Below are positions 8,393-16,235 of a stretch of DNA of 41,760 nt, piece after piece. The DNA is from DAOTVC01 sp034437215 (GTDB lineage: Bacteria; Chloroflexota; Anaerolineae; B4-G1; SLSP01), in NCBI GenBank assembly GCA_034437215.1, contig DAOTVC010000132.1, forward strand, positions 1 to 41,760. Reading direction: 5' to 3'. A program made the position numbers and the translations under genes. Below the pieces are notes generated by a model, which ran no database searches, was not told the DNA's origin, and saw only the letters and a program-made list of their open reading frames with translations. Numbering within the stretch: position 1 is the first letter of the stretch; every line of letters begins with the position of its first letter.

Positions 8393-9463
8393 TCAACCGC
8401 TGCGAGCCGTCTGGCGTTTCAGGAAGCGCAGATAGGCGCGCCAGCCGTAGGTGCGCAATTTCTCGATGATGGGCCACGCTCGACCGGCGGTGAAGAGGAA
8501 GCTCAGGCTCATGGTCACCGCCGAGGTCAGACACCAGAGACAGGTAGCGCCGATGACGAAGGGCTGCAGGTAGGTCAGGAAGATGGAGAAGGCGAAGCCG
8601 AAGCCCGTCAGACCGAAGCTGAGCAGCGGGGCCAGCTCTACGTAGGGGCCCTTGTCCCAGCGTTCGTAGGCGTAAGATACCAGGATAGCCAGGTAGCCCA
8701 GGACTCCGAAGAGGGCCATGGGTAGAATGCCGAAGAGTACGGCGAATTGGCTCTGTTGGACGGCGTCACACTGACCGATGGGGCCGCACATCAGTTCACC
8801 CTGCGGTGTCTCCCCGTAGAGCAGGTAGAGGGCCACCCCGAGTCCTATCAGAGCTATCCCCACCCTTACCCAGCCGGGTACGCTTTGGGAGAGTCTCTCT
8901 TGCCAGGCACGGGGACGGAAGAGGGCGACCGCCAGCACGAGCATGACGACCAAGAGGGCCGCGGAAAGGTAGTTGCCCGGCAGGTCGCGGCGGAAGCGGT
9001 CCAGCCAGAGGGGGACCCCTGCGGCTTCCAACTCCGCCTCTTCGATCACCCCCTCCAACCCCGGGATGGGGGGCCATTCGTTGCCGCCCTCCGCCAGCGT
9101 GCTTGCTACCAGACCGGGGAGCTGCGCGGGAATCTCCCCCGCTCCTACCAGCACGTTTCCTTCCAGGATCATCATCGGCACCGCGTATCGCTCCTCGGGT
9201 ACATCATACATCTCCAGGGCTTCCCGGAAGACCCGCTGCCCCGGCCCTGTCGTCGTGTCCACTCTCAGGATATGCAGCTGCTCACCGTACTCGCTCTCGA
9301 GGGGGGAAAGATCCCGCTCTTCGACCTGCTCACAGAACTGGCAGACGGGCGAGGTGAAGAAGACCACCCGCACCTGGGGGGCCTGCGCCCTTACCTGTGG
9401 TACGCTCCAGAGGAAACCGAAGAGCAGTGTCAGTGCTCCCAGAATTGTTATTAGACGCTTCAT
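8393..9463 (-). CDS. Membrane protein: N-terminal thioredoxin-like domain fused to VKOR domain
   Basis: 356 residues. A signal or anchor helix (residues 5-22) is followed by an exported thioredoxin-like domain with Cys41-Gln-Phe-Cys44. A C-terminal four-to-five-helix vitamin K epoxide reductase domain has the loop cysteines Cys226 and Cys232 (CGPIGQCDAV) and the quinone-side pair Cys308-Leu-Trp-Cys311. VKOR-type proteins reoxidise a DsbA-like partner and pass electrons to quinone, so this is likely a self-contained disulfide-forming enzyme. The order is opposite to the common bacterial VKOR-thioredoxin fusion. ATG 9463 is chosen because AAGGAG (9472-9477) lies eight bases upstream; the longer GTG start at 9472 would sit on that site. 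It converges with the GH4 gene with 28 bases between stops. Confidence 0.9.
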   Translation of the reverse strand: MKRLITILGALTLLFGFLWSVPQVRAQAPQVRVVFFTSPVCQFCEQVEERDLSPLESEYGEQLHILRVDTTTGPGQRVFREALEMYDVPEERYAVPMMILEGNVLVGAGEIPAQLPGLVASTLAEGGNEWPPIPGLEGVIEEAELEAAGVPLWLDRFRRDLPGNYLSAALLVVMLVLAVALFRPRAWQERLSQSVPGWVRVGIALIGLGVALYLLYGETPQGELMCGPIGQCDAVQQSQFAVLFGILPMALFGVLGYLAILVSYAYERWDKGPYVELAPLLSFGLTGFGFAFSIFLTYLQPFVIGATCLWCLTSAVTMSLSFLFTAGRAWPIIEKLRTYGWRAYLRFLKRQTARSG

Positions 9464-9497
9464 CAAACTCACTCCTTCGAAATTAGTCTTGGGTTTG

Positions 9498-9545
9498 TAG
9501 TAGGCGATTCATCGCCGTTGCTTTACGGCACTGAAGTGCCTACTA
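9498..9545. repeat. Multi-hairpin REP-like element
   Basis: The outer arms TAGTA/TACTA (9498-9502, 9541-9545) enclose two perfect hairpins: GGCGAT-TC-ATCGCC (9503-9516) and GGCACT-GA-AGTGCC (9527-9540). A 10-base linker, GTTGCTTTAC, separates them. The regular two-base-loop hairpins resemble those in the 1831-2050 unit. It lies in the leader of the leftward thioredoxin-VKOR gene, so it could fold in that mRNA. Confidence 0.7.
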
Positions 9546-9561
9546 TGAACCATTTTCATGC

Positions 9562-9592
9562 TTGGATGGTGTGCGCAAGCACCGGCGTCTCC
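9562..9592 (-). repeat. Dispersed 31-bp repeat, copy 1
   Basis: Read on the minus strand, the core is CGCCGGTGCTTGCGCACAC. It matches the plus strand at 41093-41123 at 30 of 31 positions, and 37231-37250 partially. All three copies lie upstream of, and point toward, a following gene (here the thioredoxin-VKOR gene). Confidence 0.75.
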
Positions 9593-9664
9593 CTAGAAAT
9601 GGTCCAAGGTTAGAAGTCGTTAGGACGACCCTGTTCATTGATTCAAGTAACGGCTATCTGCCTT

Positions 9665-9692
9665 AGGATACCACAAGTTGAGCGATTTTGAA
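9665..9692 (-). promoter_or_regulatory. Candidate promoter of the thioredoxin-VKOR gene
   Basis: On the minus strand TTCAAA (9687-9692) and TATCCT (9665-9670) are separated by 16 bases; each matches consensus at four of six positions. The leader would be about 195 bases and would contain the dispersed repeat and the hairpin element. Confidence 0.35.
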
Positions 9693-9772
9693 AGACATTT
9701 GGCTATTAAACGAGCCGCCTCTCTCCAGCGCGTTCGCTCTTCATCCCCGCTGCGTACCCACTCGTGAACCAC

Positions 9773-9801
9773 TTGCACAAACTAACCTTCTCGCGTATCA
9801 T
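9773..9801 (+). promoter_or_regulatory. gyrA promoter
   Basis: TTGCAC (9773-9778), a 17-base spacer and TATCAT (9796-9801) predict transcription from about 9808. This excludes the longer in-frame start at 9764 and supports ATG 9833 with its AAGGAG site. Confidence 0.65.
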
Positions 9802-9832
9802 TAGCATGAACGTTCTATATAAGGAGTCATCT

Positions 9833-12283
9833 ATGGAAATTGGAGCCGTGCGCTCTGTCGACATCGATACCGAAGTCAGGCGCGCCTATCTAGACTATGC
9901 GATGAGCGTCATCGTATCGCGGGCCATCCCCGACGCCCGGGACGGTCTGAAGCCGGTACAGCGACGCATTCTCTACGCCATGTACGACATGGGGCTGCGA
10001 TCCAATACAACCTACAAGAAGTCGGCGCGCATCGTGGGCGAGGTGCTGGGCAAGTACCATCCCCACGGCGATTCCGCCGTCTACGATGCCATGGCCCGCA
10101 TGGCCCAGGACTTCTCCATGCGCTACCCCCTGGTCGACGGGCAGGGCAACTTCGGCTCCATCGATGGCGACTCACCCGCCGCCATGCGTTATACCGAGGC
10201 GCGGCTGGCGCCCATCGCCATGGAGCTTCTGGAGGACATCGAGAAGGACACCGTCGACTGGGTGGACAATTTCGACGGGACGCTCAAGGAGCCCCACGTC
10301 CTGCCCGCCAACCTGCCGAATCTGCTGGTCAATGGGGCGTCGGGTATCGCCGTCGGTATGTCGACCAATATCCCGCCTCACAATTTGGGAGAGGTGATCG
10401 ACGGCCTCGTCCACCTCCTGAATAACTGGGAGAAGCAGGACGACATCGGCCTGGAGGATCTGATGGAGTTCATCCCCGGTCCCGATTTCCCCACGGGTGG
10501 GCTGCTCTACCGGCGGCAGAGCGCCAAGGGGGACGACGGTTTGCGGAAGGCCTACGCCACGGGGCGCGGGCGGATCACCATCCGCGCACGGGCCCACACC
10601 GAGGAGATCAGCGGCAGCCGCCGGCGCATCGTCATCACCGAGATCCCCTATCAGGTCAACAAGACCTCCCTCGTGGAGAAGATCGCCAAACTCGTGCGCT
10701 CTGGTAAGTTGGAGGGCATCTCCGATCTGCGGGACGAGTCCGACCGCCGCGGGATGCGCCTGGTCATCGATCTGGGGCGCGGCGTCGACCCCGACAAGAT
10801 GCTGGAGAGCCTCTACGATCAGACGCCGCTGGAGAACCGTTACAGCATGATCATGCTGGCGCTGGTCAACGGCGAGCCGCGCGCCCTCTCTCTCAAGAAG
10901 GCGCTCACCGTCTTCGTCGAGCATCGCCTGGAGGTCCTGCAGCGCCGCTCCCGTTACCAGCTGGAGCACGCCCGCGCGCGCGCCCACATTCTCGAGGGGC
11001 TGCTCATTGCTCTCGACAATCTCGACGAGGTCATCGATACCATCCGCCGCTCGCGCTACGTGCGAACGGCGCGGACGAACCTACAGCGCAAGTTCAAGCT
11101 GAGTGAGGTGCAGGCGCAGGCCATTCTGGACATGCCCCTCAAGCGCTTGGCGGCCTTGGAGCGCAAGAAGCTGCAGGACGAGTACGACGAGCTGCTGAAG
11201 ACCATCGACTACCTGGAGTCCCTGCTGCGGACCCCCGAGAAGCAGCGCCAGGTCATCCGCGACGAGCTCCTGGGCGTGAAGGAGCGCTACGACAACCCGC
11301 GCCGGACGCTCATCCTGGATGTGAAGGGCGACGAAGTTGACGTGGACGCCCTCATCCCCGACGAGCCCGTCTGGATCGTCGTCACCCGTGAAGGGCGCCT
11401 GGGACGCCTGCCCGACGAGGACGACAAGGCCCCCTACATCCACTCCCGCCCTGAACAGGCGCCGGTGGATATCCTGGGCGCCTCGATGCGCGATACCCTC
11501 TATCTCTTCACGGCGGAGGGGGAGGCGGTCGCGATGCCCGTGCATATGGTACCGAAGGGCAAGGCCTGGGAGGGCGAAGGCGAATCCTGGTCCAGCCTCA
11601 CGGGCCTCGAAGAGAGCGCCGATGTGATCGGTGCGCTGGCCCTACCTCCCAAACTGCCGCCCAGGGGCACACTCTTCCTGGTGAGCGCCCAGGGTCAGGC
11701 CAAGCGTATGGAAGCGGCGGAACTTCCCGGTGTGGGACGGGAGCCGAGCACCGCCATGCGCCTCGACGAGAACGATTGGCTCGTCGGCGTGGATTGGGTG
11801 GCGGAAGAGGAGACGGAGGTGATCCTGGGGACCGCCGAGGGGCAGGGAATTCGCTTCCAGGTCTCCGACGTGCGCCCCATGGGAGCCGGTGCGGGTGGGG
11901 TAGTGGGCATCCGGCTGGAGGACGAGGACGTCGTCGTCGGGCTGGCCGTCATCCGCCCCTGGGTCAAGCTTGTGACCGTCACCGATACCGGGCAGGCGAA
12001 GCGCACCGATCCGGAGGAGCTGCCCTTGCAGCGACGAGGGGGAAAGGGCGTGCAGATTGCCAGGTTGAACGGCGACGACCGGTTGATGGGCATCGGGATG
12101 GTTGTGACTACCTCTTACGTCATCCCGGTGACGCAGAGAGGAGCCGCCAAAACGACGACAGGGCGCTCCATCAACGAGCAGGGCCGCGCAACCCTGGGCG
12201 CGTCGGTCATTGCGCTACGGGGACGGGATACCGTCTCCCATCTGATCATTCCCCGCGATTCCATCGAGGAAGCGGAGGAGTAG
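9833..12283 (+). CDS. gyrA: DNA gyrase subunit A
   Basis: 816 residues, typical GyrA length. With GyrB it introduces negative supercoils by ATP-driven double-strand passage. The N-terminal winged-helix region has GKYHPHGDSAVYD (quinolone-resistance region, residues 74-86, with wild-type-like Ser81 and Asp85) and the DNA-cleaving Tyr120 in AAMRYTEAR. The C-terminal six-bladed pinwheel carries the GyrA box QRRGGKG (733-739), which marks gyrase rather than ParC. ATG 9833 is preferred: AAGGAG (9821-9826) lies six bases upstream and the promoter lies between this start and the longer one at 9764. The gene stands alone; gyrB is not in the window. Confidence 0.97.
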   Translation: MEIGAVRSVDIDTEVRRAYLDYAMSVIVSRAIPDARDGLKPVQRRILYAMYDMGLRSNTTYKKSARIVGEVLGKYHPHGDSAVYDAMARMAQDFSMRYPLVDGQGNFGSIDGDSPAAMRYTEARLAPIAMELLEDIEKDTVDWVDNFDGTLKEPHVLPANLPNLLVNGASGIAVGMSTNIPPHNLGEVIDGLVHLLNNWEKQDDIGLEDLMEFIPGPDFPTGGLLYRRQSAKGDDGLRKAYATGRGRITIRARAHTEEISGSRRRIVITEIPYQVNKTSLVEKIAKLVRSGKLEGISDLRDESDRRGMRLVIDLGRGVDPDKMLESLYDQTPLENRYSMIMLALVNGEPRALSLKKALTVFVEHRLEVLQRRSRYQLEHARARAHILEGLLIALDNLDEVIDTIRRSRYVRTARTNLQRKFKLSEVQAQAILDMPLKRLAALERKKLQDEYDELLKTIDYLESLLRTPEKQRQVIRDELLGVKERYDNPRRTLILDVKGDEVDVDALIPDEPVWIVVTREGRLGRLPDEDDKAPYIHSRPEQAPVDILGASMRDTLYLFTAEGEAVAMPVHMVPKGKAWEGEGESWSSLTGLEESADVIGALALPPKLPPRGTLFLVSAQGQAKRMEAAELPGVGREPSTAMRLDENDWLVGVDWVAEEETEVILGTAEGQGIRFQVSDVRPMGAGAGGVVGIRLEDEDVVVGLAVIRPWVKLVTVTDTGQAKRTDPEELPLQRRGGKGVQIARLNGDDRLMGIGMVVTTSYVIPVTQRGAAKTTTGRSINEQGRATLGASVIALRGRDTVSHLIIPRDSIEEAEE

Positions 12284-12426
12284 CATCACTTTGAGGGAGG
12301 AGTTGGCAGAGGAGAGAATCTTACAGGGAACTACCATCTTTGACGTCCCTAGGCAGGTTTGTACCGAGTTCACGTTCAATTCTACAGTTCAACGGTCATG
12401 ACTACGATCGTTGAGGAGGTTTGAGA

Positions 12427-12783
12427 ATGTCGTATCGAGATGAAATGGTTGTATGCGAGAGCTGTGGAGAGAAGTTTGTCTACACCGTGGAGGAGCAGCG
12501 CGCCCAGCAGGAGCTGGGCTTTGAGCCGAAGGCGCCGGATCGATGCTCCGGGTGTCGGGAGCAGGAGCCGCAACCCGGGCTGCGACCGGGTGTGGTGAAG
12601 TGGTACAGTCACGAGAAGGGCTTCGGCTTTCTCGTGCAGCCCGACGGTACCGAGGTCTTCTTCCACCGTACGGGTATCATCGGCGAGCCGGAGAAGGTCG
12701 CCCAGGAGAACACGTCCGTCTGGTATCAGCTGCAGAGTACCGACCGGGGTCTGCAGGCCTACGACGTTCATCCCCGCGATTAG
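12427..12783 (+). CDS. Zinc-ribbon cold-shock domain protein
   Basis: 118 residues. Residues 1-45 are a zinc ribbon with Cys10-x2-Cys13 and Cys40-x2-Cys43. Residues 54-118 are a cold-shock domain with RNP1 KGFGFL (64-69) and RNP2 VFFH (77-80), which bind single-stranded RNA or DNA. The probable role is nucleic-acid chaperone or translation adaptation; the zinc-ribbon/CSD fusion is common in Chloroflexi. ATG 12427 has GAGGAGGT six bases upstream, so the longer TTG start at 12421 is not used. The gene follows gyrA by about 140 bases in the same direction. Confidence 0.88.
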   Translation: MSYRDEMVVCESCGEKFVYTVEEQRAQQELGFEPKAPDRCSGCREQEPQPGLRPGVVKWYSHEKGFGFLVQPDGTEVFFHRTGIIGEPEKVAQENTSVWYQLQSTDRGLQAYDVHPRD

Positions 12784-12810
12784 GGAGGGTGATCGAGGTC
12801 TGAACGGGTC

Positions 12811-13980
12811 TTGCGTATCGCACTGAGTGGCTGGTTCTGGAACCGGCCTGAAACGGGAAGCGGTCAGTATCTGCGCGAACTCCTGCGCGTGCTGACCCTT
12901 CACCATCCAGAGACCGAGTTTCTACTTGTAGCGCCGCCTGATCGTTTCGACGCTGAGGCGGCGCTCTTCGGTGGACAGCGGGTCCCGTTGCCCGCGCCCC
13001 CTGCCCCTCTGGGCAAACTCTGGTGGGAGCAGGTGCTTCTTCCCCGTCTTGCCCGTCGCCTGCGGGTCGACCTGTTGCACGTCCCCTATTGGGCGCCCCC
13101 GCTCGTCTCTCCCGTCCCCACCCTCGTTACCGTACACGACCTCATCCCACGGCTGTTGCCTGCCTATCGGGGCGGGCTCCACGTGCGTGCCTATACGGCC
13201 CTCGTCAGCGCCGCTACCCCCCGTGCGACTCTCGTGCTCACCGATTCGCAGGCCGCTTGCACCGATATCGTCGCGCACCTCAACGTGGCGCCGGAGAAGG
13301 TGCGCGTCGTCTACCTGGCGACGAGTTCACGCTACCATCCCGAGCCCCGGGGGGACGAGCGTGTCCTGGCGAAGTACGCTCTCGAGGCCGGCTATACCCT
13401 CTATCTGGGGGGCTTCGACGTGCGGAAGAACCTGTCGGCGCTCTTGCGAGCCTTCAAACGGGTCGACGAAGCTCTGGGGGGCGAGGTCCGGCTGGTCGTA
13501 GCGGGGAGGTTGCCCGCCCGGGATAGCCCCTTCGCGCCCGATCCGCGCCGCCTCGCGGGCGAGGCTCATCTGCCCGAGGAGCGGGTGTGCTTCCTGGGGT
13601 TCGTCCCCGAGGAGGAGAAGCCCGCCCTCTACCGGCAGGCGCGCGCCTTCGTCTTCACCTCCCGCTACGAGGGCTTCGGCCTGCCGCCCTTGGAAGCACT
13701 GGCTTCGGGAACCCCCGTCGTGGGAAGTGACGCTGCCAGCCTGCCGGAGGTGGTGGGAGATGCGGGCGTCCTGACCCATCCTGACGACGTCGCGGGGATG
13801 GCCGGGGCACTCATCCAGCTCTACACCGACGAGCCATTCCACCGGGAGCTCTCCCGGCGCGCGGTGGAGCAGGCGGGGCGTTTCAGCTGGAGGCGAACGG
13901 CACAGGAGACCTTCGCGGCCTATCAGGAGATAGTGGCGAACCTTAGTCCGCGAAGAGCTCGTCGTCTCCCCCGAGGATGA
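12811..13980 (+). CDS. Family 4 glycosyltransferase (GT-B fold)
   Basis: 389 residues. It begins with the GT4-type strand MRIALSGWFWNRPETGSGQYLREL from a TTG codon at 12811; no ATG fits. The C-terminal nucleotide-sugar-binding half contains YLGGFDVRKNLSALLRAFK and the EX7E motif (Glu287 and Glu295 in YEGFGLPPLEALASGTPVV), where the first Glu contacts the donor sugar. It transfers an activated sugar to an unknown acceptor, probably a glycan or lipid at the inner membrane face. Its 3' end overlaps the convergent gene by 38 bases. It lies 27 bases after the cold-shock gene and may be cotranscribed with it, although the functions are unrelated. Confidence 0.85.
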   Translation: MRIALSGWFWNRPETGSGQYLRELLRVLTLHHPETEFLLVAPPDRFDAEAALFGGQRVPLPAPPAPLGKLWWEQVLLPRLARRLRVDLLHVPYWAPPLVSPVPTLVTVHDLIPRLLPAYRGGLHVRAYTALVSAATPRATLVLTDSQAACTDIVAHLNVAPEKVRVVYLATSSRYHPEPRGDERVLAKYALEAGYTLYLGGFDVRKNLSALLRAFKRVDEALGGEVRLVVAGRLPARDSPFAPDPRRLAGEAHLPEERVCFLGFVPEEEKPALYRQARAFVFTSRYEGFGLPPLEALASGTPVVGSDAASLPEVVGDAGVLTHPDDVAGMAGALIQLYTDEPFHRELSRRAVEQAGRFSWRRTAQETFAAYQEIVANLSPRRARRLPRG

Positions 13981-14698
13981 TCTGGGGGGAGCGCTTGGCG
14001 ACGTAGTCGAGCATCCGTCCCCGGCGCACAAAGTAGACACAGGGGTCGAAGAGCACCTCTTCCTCCGTCAGAGGTGTGTGGGGAAGATCCTCGGGGAGGG
14101 GGAGAGCCGGTGCGGGCTCGCTGCTGACGAGCTGCAGCAGGTGCTCCTGAAGGTCGACCTCGCTCTCGGGTACGGAGGGCGCACAGCTGACGATCTGTGC
14201 GGCGACCCAGGCAAACCAGCGACGAATTCCCCGGCACCCCTCGACTCGTCTCTTGCGTCCCTCGAACCGCCAGTGGCGTTCCGCTACCCGGATCAGGCGT
14301 TGGGCGGTCGCCAGGTGCCGGCGGGCCGGCTCGAACTCGCCGAAGAGCACGTCGACGAGGGCCAGGCCGTACCGGGCAGCGGCTTCGTTCTGGCGTTGAG
14401 ACGCGGGGACCCGTCGTTCGAAGATCTGGGCCGCTTGGCGATAGTACTGTTGTGCCAGCCGCGGCGCTCCTGCATCGAGGCTGGCGTCGGCGACGACGAC
14501 GAGGGTGATGGCGTACCGTGTCCAGCTCCCGTGGTCGGCCCACTCCGCCGAGGCCTCGTCCGCCAATCTCCGCAAACGGTCCAGATCCCGCCGTCTGCAG
14601 GCTGCGACGCAGGCGCGTTGCACCTCGACACTGGGGACGGCGCTCGCCGGTCCGCTGAGGAAGGCGGTGGGCAAGGGTATGCGCGGCGGCGCTCTCAT
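13943..14698 (-). CDS. Helical-repeat (TPR-like) protein of unknown function, third gene of the SPFH operon
   Basis: 251 residues from ATG 14698, which has AAGAAGG seven bases upstream. A longer start at 14746 would overlap the previous gene and has a badly spaced site. Residues about 20-150 are alpha-helical with TPR-like spacing (LADEASAEWADHGSW, LAQQYYRQAAQIFERR, EPARRHLATAQRLIRVAERHW). A basic stretch (FEGRKRRVEGCRGIRRW) and an acidic C-terminus follow. There is no signal peptide or membrane segment. I do not recognise the family. It directly follows two paralogous SPFH membrane proteins in the same direction, so a soluble partner of that complex is plausible but inferred only from position. 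Confidence 0.65.
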   Translation of the reverse strand: MRAPPRIPLPTAFLSGPASAVPSVEVQRACVAACRRRDLDRLRRLADEASAEWADHGSWTRYAITLVVVADASLDAGAPRLAQQYYRQAAQIFERRVPASQRQNEAAARYGLALVDVLFGEFEPARRHLATAQRLIRVAERHWRFEGRKRRVEGCRGIRRWFAWVAAQIVSCAPSVPESEVDLQEHLLQLVSSEPAPALPLPEDLPHTPLTEEEVLFDPCVYFVRRGRMLDYVAKRSPQIILGGDDELFAD

Positions 14699-14720
14699 AC
14701 GCTGGCCTTCTTCACGGCGT

Positions 14721-16235
14721 TCAGGCTCTCTTTTCTTCCTGGCCATTCCCCTCGGCGTTGTTCAGCAGGCGCTCGAGCTTCTCGAGGGACTGCAGCGACT
14801 GCGACGGCAAGTAGACGCGCATCCATTCGGTGGGCGCGTCCGTCTCCCGCAAAGCTTCGAGGAACTTCAGGGCGATGACCGAGCGGGGGAAGCAGCGATC
14901 GCTCTCCTCCATCTCGTGGATCAGATCCGCAACGTGTCGCAGGAGCGAAACGTGAGCGTGGGTCCTGGCGGTCTCGAGGACCTGCAGGCGCTCTGCCCTC
15001 CCGTCCCCCAGCTGTTCGGTGGCCCAGGCCTTCCACACACTTCGCCACAGATCCAGCCACTGGGCTTTGACCTCGTCACTGACCTCGATGGTCCCGATGT
15101 ACGCGCTGACGATCTTCACGCCCAGTGATTCCACACTCTTCTGCAACTGCTCCTGCAGCTGTCTCTGGAGCAGGCGCCGGGTCTCCAAGCGTGCAGAGGG
15201 CCCCTGCTCCCGTTCTCCTCCCGTTGGAGGCAGGGGCATGGGGGGCGCGACCTCCTCCCGAGTGACCCGCCGGGTCCGTTCCAGCTCCTCCAGGAACTCG
15301 GCTGCCGTCTCATCGTCGAGCCCGCCCTCTTCGTCCAGGGGCAGCAGCAGTTGCACGGGGATGAGCTCGTCCAAGGAGAGTTCGGCGATAAGGCCTCGGA
15401 TAATACCTTGGGCGTTGCCCACCACCCGAGACTCCCAGTCCATCTTGTCCTCGAAGCGAGCATCTTCACGCATCCAGGTCGCCGTCGCCGCCTTGAAGAC
15501 GTTCTCTCTGGGAGCGGGGAACATGACCCGGTCGTTGGGCTCGACGTCGCCGTTGTCGATCTGGAAGGTGACATCGAAGGTACAGGTCACGGGAATCCCC
15601 TCTTCGGTGAGGGCGCCCACGTTCGCTTCGCGATGGCGCGGGCGCAGATCAATGAAGGCGTAGGGCTTTTCGAAGCGCTCCATCTGGTGGGCGGCAGGTC
15701 GGGTATAGACGGCTTTGAGGCGCCCTCTCTCCTGGGTCACCAGCGCAGTATCGTTGTAGAGCACGATAAAGCCCGGCCCTCCGATGCGCCACAGCGGGCG
15801 CTCTTGATCCGCCTCGCCGGCCGCTGTGCCCCCCTCTCGTGCCGTGAAGGAGGGTTTGTCGCCTCCCGGACCGGTGACGGAGAGCAGGACATATTGCGTC
15901 CCCGCAGTGGTGCTCTCCAGGCCGTAGAGGGTGTGCAGGAACTCCCCGGCGAGGAAGAAGGCGCCGGTCAGGAGCAGGGCGCCCGTCGCTGTCAGAAGGA
16001 TGAGCCTGCCCCAGATAACCCTGTCCGTCAACGCTTCGAGCGGGGGGACCTGGTGGTGCCTGACGATGGCGATAGTACCCGGCAGCAGATAGAGGACGGC
16101 GACGAAGGTGAAGAGGGCGAGCAGGCGCACTGTGTAGCGCGTCATTCGTGAACCACCGCGCAGCCGCTCCAGCTGGGCATTCAGATCGAATTCGCCGGCG
16201 CTCCTGCCCCTGCGTCTGTCTCTATTCCGTCTCAT
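14721..16235 (-). CDS. SPFH/Band-7-like membrane protein, second of a tandem pair
   Basis: 504 residues. The start is ATG 16235, inside ATGAGACGGAATAG, which overlaps the stop of the upstream paralogue by 14 bases and implies translational coupling. The N-terminus is Arg-rich (MRRNRDRRRGRS). Two membrane helices follow (about 33-53 and 75-97). A Band-7-like domain comes next: GGPGFIVLYNDTALV, FEKPYAFIDLRPRHR, EEGIPVTCTFDVTFQI. A helical region holds a Gln-rich segment (RRLLQRQLQEQLQKSVESLGVKIVSAYIGTIEV) typical of SPFH oligomerisation domains. A Pro-rich insert (APPMPLPPTGG) sits inside. SPFH proteins assemble into membrane microdomain scaffolds; the specific cargo is unknown. Confidence 0.8.
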   Translation of the reverse strand: MRRNRDRRRGRSAGEFDLNAQLERLRGGSRMTRYTVRLLALFTFVAVLYLLPGTIAIVRHHQVPPLEALTDRVIWGRLILLTATGALLLTGAFFLAGEFLHTLYGLESTTAGTQYVLLSVTGPGGDKPSFTAREGGTAAGEADQERPLWRIGGPGFIVLYNDTALVTQERGRLKAVYTRPAAHQMERFEKPYAFIDLRPRHREANVGALTEEGIPVTCTFDVTFQIDNGDVEPNDRVMFPAPRENVFKAATATWMREDARFEDKMDWESRVVGNAQGIIRGLIAELSLDELIPVQLLLPLDEEGGLDDETAAEFLEELERTRRVTREEVAPPMPLPPTGGEREQGPSARLETRRLLQRQLQEQLQKSVESLGVKIVSAYIGTIEVSDEVKAQWLDLWRSVWKAWATEQLGDGRAERLQVLETARTHAHVSLLRHVADLIHEMEESDRCFPRSVIALKFLEALRETDAPTEWMRVYLPSQSLQSLEKLERLLNNAEGNGQEEKRA

